A stretch of DNA of 64,000 nt from Vitellaria paradoxa (Eukaryota; Streptophyta; Magnoliopsida; Ericales; Sapotaceae). The stretch lies in contig CM034233.1 in NCBI GenBank assembly GCA_019916065.1, forward strand, positions 19,355,936 to 19,419,935, in the 5' to 3' direction. Shown piece by piece: positions 23,901 to 33,026 of the stretch. The notes under the pieces were generated by a model that was not told the DNA's origin, made no database searches, and worked only from the letters and a program-made list of their open reading frames with translations. Positions within the stretch are counted from its first letter, which is position 1, and every line of letters begins with the position of its first letter. The position numbers and the translations under genes are program-made.

Positions 23901-26449
23901 TATCATGACTTCAAAATTTTAGCTTGGTACAAATATGACACGACATGTAGACATGATTATTTTAATTTTAAAAAATATCAAGACAGGACTCATCAATGAC
24001 ATGTTAATGAGTAATTATATATTTATGTATATTTACATGAAAACAACTCTTTATTCACTTTTATACATTAAAACATTTATCTTTTATTTATATCTGTTTT
24101 AGAATTTTTTTAAAAAGAAAGTTAGATGCTTTAGGTCTTAAAATTTCTAAAATTAAAAAAATTTAAGATACAAGGAATTAATAAATATAAATTCAAATTT
24201 CTTTTATCTTATTGTTTTAATTTTAAATTTTTTCTTCAAAATTACAGTTTGTTTCATTGTGTTTGAGTGATAGACACTTGTACCTACTAAGCTAAGAACC
24301 ATGGATACGGTATACGGATATAGACACAGGTACGGCGATTTAAAAAAAAATTATGGATACGGATACGGCAAGGATGCGGCCAAAACATATAAAATTTATA
24401 CATTTTTATTAGCTATATATATGAATATAGCATCCACAATAAAACTAATTTAATATATAATTCAATATACAAAACATAACAAAATATAAGTTATAAGATT
24501 TTATAATTTTAAGAGTTTCGGTTACTTAAGTCAAGATTTGTATGAATCATATATATGAAGAAAAAAATAATAAAATAATAGATAACGTATGTGACACGTA
24601 TCTTGGAGTGTCCAAGGAGCATGTTTATCTAATACGTGTCGGATATGGATGTGGATACAGCATCTATTTTGAAGTGTTTGTGCTTCCTAACTTCTAAGTT
24701 TATAAAGAGTGCCTAGTTCTAAAACAATTAAAAAAATAACGTAACATGTTTAGAAAAGTATCTGACACATTGAGAGTGTGTGGTGTCTGTCTGTGTTCAA
24801 TACCTATACATCATCACTTTGCAAGAAGTGCATGTGCTTCTTTGTTAGGGGCCATTGTTTGCTGCTGTAATGGAAGCTTTGGCTGCCACATGTAGGAGTT
24901 AGGATATAAGTCTGAAGTCAGGCACTATAAGCGATAACACCCAATGAAAGGCCTGTACCTAGTCCATCCTGGTACCTCAATTAACATGGACCAACGTAAG
25001 AATGCCCCTTGCATGTACAAGGAAAATTAGTAATTTGAATGATGTGTTCTGATGCCTGCTTAACAGTCATGCAGGGACTTGAATACATGAAAGCTGGGCA
25101 CTTGAACATCTGGATGCAGTATTTGTATTCATTAGTAGTTCCCTTTCTTTTTTTTTGGGGGGGGGGGGGGGGGTAAGTCTTCATTGGTTGTTTCGAGTGG
25201 GATAAATTTGCTTTTATGCTAGAACAAATAAATTGTTTTTTTTTTTTTTTTTTGGGTTCTTTATATCTTAAAGATTGTGTTACTTCAGTGACGATATCTA
25301 TTGCGCCTTTCTTACGTGAGCCCGTGTATAACAATCCGTGAAGGTTTTGCTTTTTGAATTGCTCGCAGAGTTCTTCTTTGTTTATATATGCCAATTCTGC
25401 AAACTGGCTTAATTCTGCAAACTGGCTTAATCTGTTCTTGTTGCTCTATTCAACTTCTTTTGCTGCACGTGGGTTGTCATCCTATATTTGTACATTGGCA
25501 GTAATACTCTATTTTGACTTGCAGCCATAAAAAACAGCTACTGGTGGTTGTGCTTTTTTTTTGTTTATGGAGTTCTTCTTTCGTTTCTATTGCAGTTGCA
25601 TGAGAGGGTTGTTGCAGTCTTGCACCTGGTTCTATGCTACCAGCATATATAATTTTGATTGTAATTGCACTTACCCCTTAGGGTTTGGTCAAAAAACGCA
25701 TGACCCCGTCTTGTTTAAAAATTAATACATAACCTCTATGATTTGGATTAAAGTAGAAAATCAACAAAAATTGTTAAATTTAAGTATCTAATTGAATTTG
25801 TGCCTCACGAATCAAAATTGATTGGAGAAAAAATATTTCTGCAAAAATATATAGATAAAAGTATATATTACCCTTCTATGTAAAAATGATTTTTTTTTTC
25901 TTGTTGTTTAACTTGTTAAAGAGATTTAATACAAAATCGAAGACAAATTTGCCTATATTTTTTTTTTCGACAATGTTTTTTGCACAATCACGTGCCTTCA
26001 TGGTATGCGAGATACAAATCATGTTAAATTTAACAAAGTCAATTTTGCACTTTCTAAACCAGAGGGGGTTATATGTTTTGAGTCAAACCTCGAGGGGGGA
26101 CAGTGTAATTGCTTTATTATTTTTTGTGTAGTCTAATTATGGAACATAGTTTTAACTCATTGATAGATCATAAATAAGTCCCATTAGTATGAGTTCACCC
26201 AATGGAGGAAAGATTAAAAGAGTGAAATATTAGATATTGTTTTTCAATCAAATCTTAGTTATTGGTCTTGCTGGTTGCACTTATTTGTCTTTTAACATTC
26301 CTCCATCTTTTTTCCCTTAAGATGTCTACCATTGTTCCTAGTTTTTCATGTGTGATGGTTTATTGATGTATTTATATATTTTGTTTTGGAAATTTGAGAC
26401 AGACATGAAGCACGGATACAACATGCAGCTTATGGAGGACGAGCCATGA
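15877..26449 (+). CDS. Armadillo-like and tetratricopeptide (TPR) repeat protein
   Basis: Proposed exons are 15877-16845, 21912-22779 and 26403-26449, giving 627 residues. Intron 1 (AAG|gtatt ... ttgcag|GTT, phase 0) and intron 2 (AAAG|gtatga) have GT-AG ends. An in-frame TGA at 15865 supports the start. Residues 8-16 contain three cysteines (CPYPGCFFC). Residues of about 100-360 are helical and armadillo-like (AGVIPPLVELLRGRLTWVEQ, VAVRALGHLA, CPGIIEALCNIA). Residues of about 400-515 are TPR-like (KLEGNSLFSSGNISGAASKY, VVLYSNRAQCHLLL, SLWRRAQAYDMLG). An acidic tail follows (about 560-600). It resembles plant ARM/TPR proteins of uncertain function, probably a protein-interaction scaffold. The tiny last exon is the weakest part: acceptor 26402 gives a tail ending MQLMEDEP, while a GAG acceptor just upstream gives an alternative frame ending at a later TGA. 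Confidence 0.87.
18782..19035. repeat. 127-bp tandem duplication inside the LTR
   Basis: Two head-to-tail copies (18782-18908 and 18909-19035) share GAGACAATGACC, GCTAGT, GAGCA(T/C)GAGGCA, GAGGTAACATGGT and GAAGGGCA(C/T)GTGCATAGGACAT. The block is rich in GTGCA/CACG steps and GC-richer than the rest of the intron. Confidence 0.85.
19659..19702. repeat. Compound (CT)n(AT)n microsatellite
   Basis: A CT run of about 22 bp changes directly into an AT run of about 22 bp. The same compound structure recurs at 63273-63320. Confidence 0.95.
20259..20720. repeat. Imperfect direct duplication in ARM/TPR intron 1
   Basis: TCTCATCCCAGT-TGTCCT-TATAGCACTAGTAAACC-TAAATTG-TTGAAGC-CATTTCACCCC-AGCAT-GAGAC occurs at 20332-20445 and again at 20593-20702, a spacing of about 261 bp. 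The preceding TTCTTTTTATGGATCTCATCTG and TTCTTCTTATAGATCTCATCTG match too. A weaker third echo (ATCACTTCAC) is near 20865. Confidence 0.75.
20944..21087. repeat. Tandem duplication around a (TA)n tract
   Basis: AATCCTTAAAA, a spacer, then AAACCAGCATCATTAGTCCC and ATTATCCTCACTAG is repeated directly downstream. The first copy has a (TA)16 spacer; the second has a shorter AAATAAATAAATAT spacer. Confidence 0.85.
24284..24690. mobile_element. Probable non-autonomous element in ARM/TPR intron 2
   Basis: The left end CTAAGAACCATGGATACGG and the right end GAAGTGTTTGTGCTTCCTAAC (reverse complement GTTAGGAAGCACAAACACTTC) are loosely inverted. The body is rich in GATACGG/GGATATGG words, and the AT-rich centre is shared with 11838-11985. 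Class uncertain. Confidence 0.45.
25148..25173. repeat. T9G17 homopolymer junction
   Basis: Nine T followed by seventeen G in ARM/TPR intron 2. A T20-class run follows at 25235-25254. Such tracts can form G-quadruplexes and are a common place for sequencing or assembly error. Confidence 0.8.
25663..26110. mobile_element. MITE with long imperfect terminal inverted repeats
   Basis: The left end ATTGCACTTACCCCTTAGGG then TTTGGTCAAAAAACGCATGACCCC pairs with the reverse complement of the right end (ATTACACTGTCCCCCCTCGAGG then TTTGACTCAAAACATATAACCCC). The arms are about 45 bp and roughly 70% matched by eye. It lies in intron 2 of the ARM/TPR gene, with no coding capacity. Confidence 0.65.
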
Positions 26450-27749
26450 ATTTTGGGTGATCGGATATGTCTTTAATGCATATACAAGTTCCAACATGAA
26501 GGAAGAGGCACCAAAATATGCGATGCTCTGAATGCTACGCCTTTTTCAGCTTCTAGCAAGCAGACTTGTCTTTGTTTAGTCTCCTTAATAGCAGGTTGGG
26601 AGAGTGATTTTTCTTGTTTGTGTTTGCTTGGCACTTCTTTGTCCCAATTTTTTTGTTTGTATATTTGGTACTCCTCTCTCCCATTTTTTAATGCTAAACT
26701 AGCTGCCAAATAACAGGAGAAAGAAAAGAAAAGAGTCCATGGATTGTGAAGTGTTCTCTCTCTCTCTTTTTTTCATTTACGAGTGATTTGAAGGGGCTTG
26801 TGTACATAAACCCTGAAGGGGATTTTGTTTGAAATGTCAATATGAATGGTAATCATTTTCCTTGTACTTATTTTTTTGGGTGAGTGTGCAGTGGTCGATT
26901 GTTAACTACTGTTATGCTCAGTTTGAGAAGCCTCATCTTCTGTCTACTCATTATTTTTTTTTTTGGACCAAATTTGCCTTCTTACGTGTTAAACTTCTTT
27001 TTAAGTCTTCTCTCTTGTTCAAAGGGCTTGAAAGTGGTGCCCGATCATTGGACTTTTGGTGGCAAAAGTTGTACTTCCATTCCCCCCGATTGTATTGATT
27101 TTTAATATTTGATTTGTCTTGCCCCTCTGAGTCGGATAATACTAACCTTTTTCTGATGCTGCTAATTCCTGAACGGTGATTTTGTGAGATCCAGTGCTTT
27201 TCCTCCTGTATGGGAGTAAATTCAAAATAATCCTTGAATGATAAGATGTTCCAATGCGAATGGCTAAGAAACAAACCAGTGGTTTTTGTATAAAATGTAA
27301 TAATATAGATCACAAGTTTGATTGCCTTTATTAATTAATGTGATTAAATTTATCAATCAGTGTAACATATTTCACTAATGTATGTTGGCACTCGATTTTA
27401 CCATTTAATCTTACGTTTTTACATTACCTAATTTCATCGAGTTTACATTTTTTCCTATCAACATTTACTTCTAGGTATGGCAGCAAAAGTCACTAATTTT
27501 ATCATAGAATTTCCATGATCCTATAATGATTCAATAAGTTCTTCAACAAGAATCTCCCTCAAGAGACTGATGGGTTGGGGGGGGACCCAAAAAAAAAAAA
27601 AAAAATCAACTGAATTCGATAGGGTATTATGTCTCACTGATTTTTCCCTGCAAGGAAAAATGGCCAAGAGGAAGAAATTTCAAATTCTAGTGGAAAATTT
27701 TCGCTCGGAAACAATTAACGATCAAGAAAAAATTTGAACTACAGATTAG

Positions 27750-29447
27750 CTAATTAGACAATAGCTTTTGTTCTTCAATGCAGCAGAGCTCGAGAAGAGT
27801 TTTCATTGCTTGTTTTTTCACTACCTTCCCATAAACTCCTCTTCCCAGTTTCATTGCCCTCTCCATCTCCACCATCCCAACACCGCCACGGCCACTGCCA
27901 CTATTTCTCTTCAATCCATCCATCAGCACCTTCAAAACCCTCTCATCACTTCCCACTGCTTCCACAACACTATCCACAACCGCCTCCATTGCCGGAATCC
28001 GCGTCCCCCACCTCCTCACAGACTTCTCAGACTCAAATGCTCGAGAATAAACTCCCCAAGAAGACGCCCTCAAATAACCCTTTTCCTCCTTTCCCCTAAC
28101 CATCCATCTCCTCATTCCTTCCTCCAGCCTGTAAACTACACCACCCACTTCCACTCCCCTCTCAATTCCCATCTCAATCTCTCTCAACCCCTGCTGCTGC
28201 TTAGCCCACATGCCCCCCTCAAACTCGCACCTCTTACAACAACAATTGAACCCCCAAGTCTTCGCCATTTCTCTGCGATTGCTCAATGGCGAAAGCACAT
28301 CGAAATATGCAAACGTGATCTCCTCCCCTGCCTTGATATCTCTGGAAGCATTGATCATCACATGATCACCAACGTGCAAGCGCCTGGCGTTGGGATTACA
28401 AGAATGGTTGATGAAGGAGGCAAGTAGCCACAACCCAACTCCATAGTAATCCCTGTTTTTACCCAACACTTTGGCTGAACTCGAGTCCTCAACTAGAGAA
28501 TTCACATCCAAGATGCTTAGTATTCTACCCATATCAAGCTTCTCATTCGGAAAGCAGCTTTCCTCTGCCTCAGGCCTGAATAGACTTATATCAGGCACTT
28601 CAAGACCATCCTCCTCGTCTTCCCCAGTTGACAACCTACAAATCAAATAATGGGTTCTGTGGCATTTTGTGGCTGACTCAACAACCTTATCTATAAAATT
28701 CTTCCACATAACCAATTGTGCATTTTGACCGGATTCTTCACTATATGACGGGGGCAATATACCCCTCTCAGTGGCAATTGCCTTGGTGACCAAAAACAGA
28801 GTGCCTCTGTCAATGTTCTTCGTTGCAAATAGGCCACGCCCACCCATCTCGGACTTCTTGATCTCCACAGCACCAATGTACTCCGCGAGTTCCGGGAGCT
28901 TTCCACGAAATCCATTGACGACCCAATCGGAGAGATCGAAGGCCCCGGTTCTAGACAAGAACTCGAGTTTCTTGCATTTCTCGAAATACCCATTAATGGT
29001 ATCGGAGTTGAGAGTAGCCTGGGGATCGAGAAGAGCTGCTCTGAAGCAGTCCAAAGCGGTGCTGTACCGGTTGAGATTGAGCAAGATCTTACCTTTGCAA
29101 AGCAGAGTCTTGAAATGGGCGTTCTCGATTTCCAGTGCTTCTTCGCAATCTCTCAGAGATTCGTGTAAATCCCGCTGGCGGAACCCCGCTTCGGCTCGGT
29201 TTGAAAGAGCCAAGCAGAGGGATTTGTGGAGCTTGGAGAGGTGATCTGGGTCTGCTGGGCTTTGAATTTGATGGATCTTTGAGATTTGGTCTTTGCAGAG
29301 TGAGATGAACTGGGAGTAGGCTTGCGAGGACTCCTTCCATTCCTCTCTTAGAAGAAGCTCTGTGGCTTTGGATCTGAGTAGTTGCATTCTCTCTTCTTCC
29401 ATTTCTGGAGACGGTTGTTGGTGCTGCTGATGTTGCGCTTCTCTCAT
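27750..29447 (-). CDS. TPR-SET protein, SMYD-like lysine methyltransferase family
   Basis: Intronless open frame of 565 residues. Residues of about 20-165 are TPR-like helices (LLREEWKESSQAY, CLALSNRAEAGFRQRDLHES, LLCKGKILLNLNRY). A split SET domain begins at about residue 193 (KKSEMGGRGLFATKNIDRG). It contains the cofactor and substrate motif NHSCNPNA (347-354), then GEEITFAYFD (374-383), and a post-SET cysteine cluster FNCCCKRCEF (400-409). SET proteins of this layout transfer methyl groups from S-adenosylmethionine to lysine on histones or other proteins; the target here is unknown. It resembles an Arabidopsis TPR-SET gene I recall as At1g33400. A second ATG at residue 16 is a possible alternative start. 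It converges with the ARM/TPR gene; the two stop codons are 1.3 kb apart. Confidence 0.93.
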   Translation of the reverse strand: MREAQHQQHQQPSPEMEEERMQLLRSKATELLLREEWKESSQAYSQFISLCKDQISKIHQIQSPADPDHLSKLHKSLCLALSNRAEAGFRQRDLHESLRDCEEALEIENAHFKTLLCKGKILLNLNRYSTALDCFRAALLDPQATLNSDTINGYFEKCKKLEFLSRTGAFDLSDWVVNGFRGKLPELAEYIGAVEIKKSEMGGRGLFATKNIDRGTLFLVTKAIATERGILPPSYSEESGQNAQLVMWKNFIDKVVESATKCHRTHYLICRLSTGEDEEDGLEVPDISLFRPEAEESCFPNEKLDMGRILSILDVNSLVEDSSSAKVLGKNRDYYGVGLWLLASFINHSCNPNARRLHVGDHVMINASRDIKAGEEITFAYFDVLSPLSNRREMAKTWGFNCCCKRCEFEGGMWAKQQQGLREIEMGIERGVEVGGVVYRLEEGMRRWMVRGKEEKGYLRASSWGVYSRAFESEKSVRRWGTRIPAMEAVVDSVVEAVGSDERVLKVLMDGLKRNSGSGRGGVGMVEMERAMKLGRGVYGKVVKKQAMKTLLELCCIEEQKLLSN

Positions 29448-30527
29448 CTCTGATGCGGCTCTGAATCTGTCTTTTTTTTCGTTGCGGTTTTCTTTGGAAG
29501 TTTTAAACGAGGGGATGCGTAACGGTCATATTTCCTATCCGTTATTATTTTAATTGCCTTTTCGGGTCTCCCGTTTTGTAACGGGTGACGGCGATTTCGG
29601 CGTTCTTGATTAGTTGCTATTAAAATTCAGTGTAAATTATTTTAGAGGGTTAATTATGTTTATCTTCTTTTAATATTTAAATAATTATATTAATCACTCC
29701 CTAAATATTTATAAATTACATTTATTTTATTTATTTTGAAAAATTGTTAATTCTAACCCCTATCCGTTAATTTTAATAGAAAATATCAAAATAATTAAAA
29801 TTTTAAGTAATTTTTTTATTTTACTTTATGCATCTTTATTTTATTTTTAAATATTCAATATATCCAGACCAATTTATGTTAGGATTCTAAAATTAATAAT
29901 TAGGAAAAGTTGATATTGAGAAAACTCGAATTAGTGACAACTGAAGATTATATGTCTTACCAATTGAGTTACCATTCAGGACTTTATGAATACTTAATTG
30001 TTTCAACAATAATTAAGACATATTATAGGAAGGTCTAATATATCTAATATTTACCATCAATATAGGATGTAAATCCTTATGATAATACCCAAAAATAAAA
30101 TTGTTGCAATAACTATATCAATAAATTACATTGCTCCGTGAAAAATTATACCAGCTGAAAATTCTTAAAAACAAATTTCAATAAGAACCCAGATGGATTC
30201 AAGAATAAAAAGATAAATTTTGTCTCCATATTTTTAAGAATCCCAATCTAACACTTTAGCACCGGCAAAAAAAAAAAAAAAAAAAAAAAAAATTGCATAT
30301 ACGCATGGACAAAACTAAGAATGTAATACGAGAAGAGTCAATTCTTATAAATTTAAATAATTTTCTCAAACTAAAAAATGAAATCTTAGAATTAAACAGT
30401 CTAATTAAGAGTTTTCAATGAGCAATATAAATTAATGGTTGTGGGTTTAAAAAATCAAGTGCATATATAAAACCTAATCACTTAGCTTAAAAATTATTCA
30501 ATTGATAGGATAGAGTATTAATGACTC
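29448..30527. other. Intergenic DNA upstream of the TPR-SET gene
   Basis: The first 150 bp is GC-richer (GGTGACGGCGATTTCGGCG near 29585) and probably holds the promoter. The rest is AT-rich with an A29-class run at 30267-30292. No gene seen. Confidence 0.6.
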
Positions 30528-30535
30528 AACTCAAG

Positions 30536-31084
30536 CAGCAGCGGAGTCAGAATTTTTGCCGGGGGCACCAGGCGCCAGGGGGCACCGAACACCCAAGAAA
30601 AAATAACAATCGACTTATTTTTCAATTAAGAGTAGGAGAAAAACGATGTTATTTTTAGAGAGAAAATAAATTATTCTTGAGTATTAACTAGTGAATATAT
30701 TTCTCATAGTTAATGGTTCAAGCACCTGAAGTTTATTAGAGATATCCCTTACTACAAAAAATATAATTATTATTAAATTTTATTATCTATAGAATTTATT
30801 ATGTTATATGCTAAATTTACTGATAGTATAAATAAAAATATGCAATAATGTATTAAAAGATATACTTTATTTCACAAAAAATACCAAATTTGATTCTTTT
30901 AAACTTCTTATATGTTAAAAAAATTTGAGTTAACTTTAAATTTTTAATAAAATCAAAATACCTTAATTTTTAATTAATTTAATTTTTAAATAAAATTAAA
31001 ATAATAAGGAGGGCATTTTAGTAATTTTATCTAAAAAATTGAGGGGTCACTTGCCCCCCTTGCCCCAACGTAGCTCCGCCCCTG
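30536..31084 (+). mobile_element. hAT-type MITE with perfect 8-bp target duplication
   Basis: Starts CAGCAGCGGAGTCAG and ends TAGCTCCGCCCCTG (reverse complement CAGGGGCGGAGCTA), giving terminal inverted repeats of about 11 bp. It is flanked by identical AACTCAAG at 30528-30535 and 31085-31092, the 8-bp duplication expected of hAT elements. At 549 bp with no transposase it is non-autonomous. Degraded relatives lie at 32005-32505 and 47998-48535. Confidence 0.9.
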
Positions 31085-31496
31085 AACTCAAGAATTAAGT
31101 TTCATATATATATATATATATATATATTTTTTGATAATTAAAGTTTCATATCTTATTAATAACCTAACTCAAAAATCAAATTTCATTGGTCATTGATGGC
31201 GCAAAGTAAAAAAAAGGCTTTAGTGGTCATATTTGATAAAAAAAAAAAAAATGTCTACATGTGGAGCTGTTTGAAATTTTTCAAATCTCTATAAACATTT
31301 ATTATTGTTTTATAAAATTAAAAATTTTTATTTACAGTATAAATTATGAGATTATAACTTTTATAAAATTATAATAACCTATACAACTTCAAAATTACCC
31401 CCTTGTCACGGTGTCCGTCCTTGACTACCTCAACAGCTCCAAAGAAAAGCAACCATTTCACTTCTGTGCATCTTCCCCAGGGGAAAATGAACCTCT

Positions 31497-31634
31497 AAGG
31501 ATTGTTTGGTAAAACAAAAAGGTATTAAAAGTTATAAAAAATTTTCTATTTATTTTAATTAAATTTCGTCACATATCACTTTTATATCAATTTTTTATAT
31601 TTTTATTATATTTTTTTTATCATTCAAACACCCT
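31497..31634 (-). mobile_element. MITE family B, copy 3 (reversed)
   Basis: Ends GGATTGTTTGGTAAAAC and TTATCATTCAAACACCC, with the internal TTAATTAAATTTCGTCACATATCAC signature. Confidence 0.6.
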
Positions 31635-31819
31635 CAACAACGACGACGGTGGCACCAACATTTGTGGGAGAACCAGCACCAACAATGAAGGACACCTACG
31701 ACAGTTTCTTCTCGAATAAAATACCGAGACACAACTCGGTTTGTATCTGGGACTGTGAACTTGGGTTGGTGCAGGACGTTGTTAAGGTTTGCTAACATGG
31801 ATTTGGATTTGTTAATTTT

Positions 31820-31925
31820 TTTTTTTTATAGTTAAGCGGCGAAGGGAGAAGACACAGGATTTTGAACCTGAGTGGTGAGCGGGCCAATGGGAGCCTCTGC
31901 CATTAGAGCAAGAGCCGGGCTCTGA
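31820..31925 (-). mobile_element. Short tRNA-derived SINE with perfect 13-bp target duplication
   Basis: Read on the minus strand it has an A-box-like TCTAATGGCAGAGG (about 31895-31908), a B-box-like CAGGTTCAAAATCCTG (about 31855-31870) and an A-rich tail (T run at 31816-31828 on plus). It is flanked by identical ATTTGTTAATTTT at 31807-31819 and 31926-31938. The size of about 106 bp is short for a plant SINE. Its high GC content contrasts with the flanks. Confidence 0.75.
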
Positions 31926-32004
31926 ATTTGTTAATTTTAAGTAGCATGTTATAAAAAAATTAAATTAATAAATTCTTTATCTTATGATGATTGGCTTTAA
32001 GTCA

Positions 32005-32505
32005 TTCTAAAGAAAGATAACGAGTTATTACGACAGAATTAGAAGTAAGAGAGAAACGAATTAGAAATAGAAGAGAAACGGTATTACTTTTAGAAAAAAA
32101 AAATTATTCTTAAATATTAAATCGGTGAATATATTTTTTATAGTTCAATGATTTAGCTGATCTTTTTAAAAACAATTAAAGTTTACTAGACATCTCTCTC
32201 ATTACAAAAAAAAAAAAAATTATTATTAAAATTTATTGTTTATAGAATTTATTATGTTTTATTTTTATTGATATTATGTTTAAAGGTATTTAGTAGTATA
32301 GTGAAAAATACACTTTATTTCACAAAACATACTTGAGTTTGGTTCTTGTAAATTGCATTTATATTAAAAATATTTTAATTAATTTTAATTTTTTAATAAG
32401 ATCAAAATATCTTAATTTTAAATTAATTTATTTTTTAAATAAAACTAAACTACCAAGGGCAGTTTTGATAATTCTGTATCCAAAATCAGAGGTGACTTGT
32501 CCCCT
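32005..32505 (+). mobile_element. Degraded relative of the hAT-type MITE at 30536
   Basis: Shares, in order, GAGAAACGGTATTACTTTTAG, AAATTATTCTTAAATATTAA, GTGAATATATTTTTTATAG, ATTTATTATGTT, ACACTTTATTTCACAAAA and GAGGTGACTTGTCCCC with 30536-31084. The termini are lost, so no target duplication can be read. Confidence 0.7.
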
Positions 32506-32653
32506 GCTTCCATTTGGGTTTACCAGTGGGCTTGGTTTGATTAAAAGAAAAAAATTGATCTTTAGTTTTTTTAACTATTTTTTTATCTTATATGACTATT
32601 TTTAACTAAAAATTAATTTTTTTTAAGAAGCTTTACCTCTTAGAAAGCTGTTT

Positions 32654-32727
32654 GAATAAAAAATTAATGAAAAGTTGAATCTTTACTTTTGAATAAAAAA
32701 TTAATGAAAAGTTGAATCTTTACTTTT
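32654..32727. repeat. Perfect 37-bp tandem duplication
   Basis: Two identical copies, each starting GAATAAAAAATTAATGAAAA and ending CTTTACTTTT, joined head to tail (32654-32690 and 32691-32727). Perfect identity in neutral AT-rich DNA implies a recent event. Confidence 0.95.
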
Positions 32728-33026
32728 CTAACTATTACTCAAATGAATTTAAATTTTTTAATTTTTTTTATAAATACGATAAATATGCTTAAAAGATATA
32801 TTTTCTATAAAAAAAATTAAATTTTAACGGGAAAAAGTCAACCTAAAAATACATGAACAAAAAAAATAACGAAGCCTTAGACTTGTAGTAGTAGAATTAT
32901 TGTATTTATTTGGTTGTGCGTTACCAATTGAGAATGAGAGGGCATCGTCGCCTTGAAACGACGTCGTAACTGGGCTGATGTCAAAGCTCACCATAGCGGC
33001 GGCTCTGTTGGACTAAGACTGAAGCC

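Noticed and set aside
27768..28427. 219-residue plus-strand open frame
   Set aside because: It is antisense to the TPR-SET gene, proline/histidine/serine-rich and without domains: a shadow of a GC-biased real gene. The same holds for 28771-29244.
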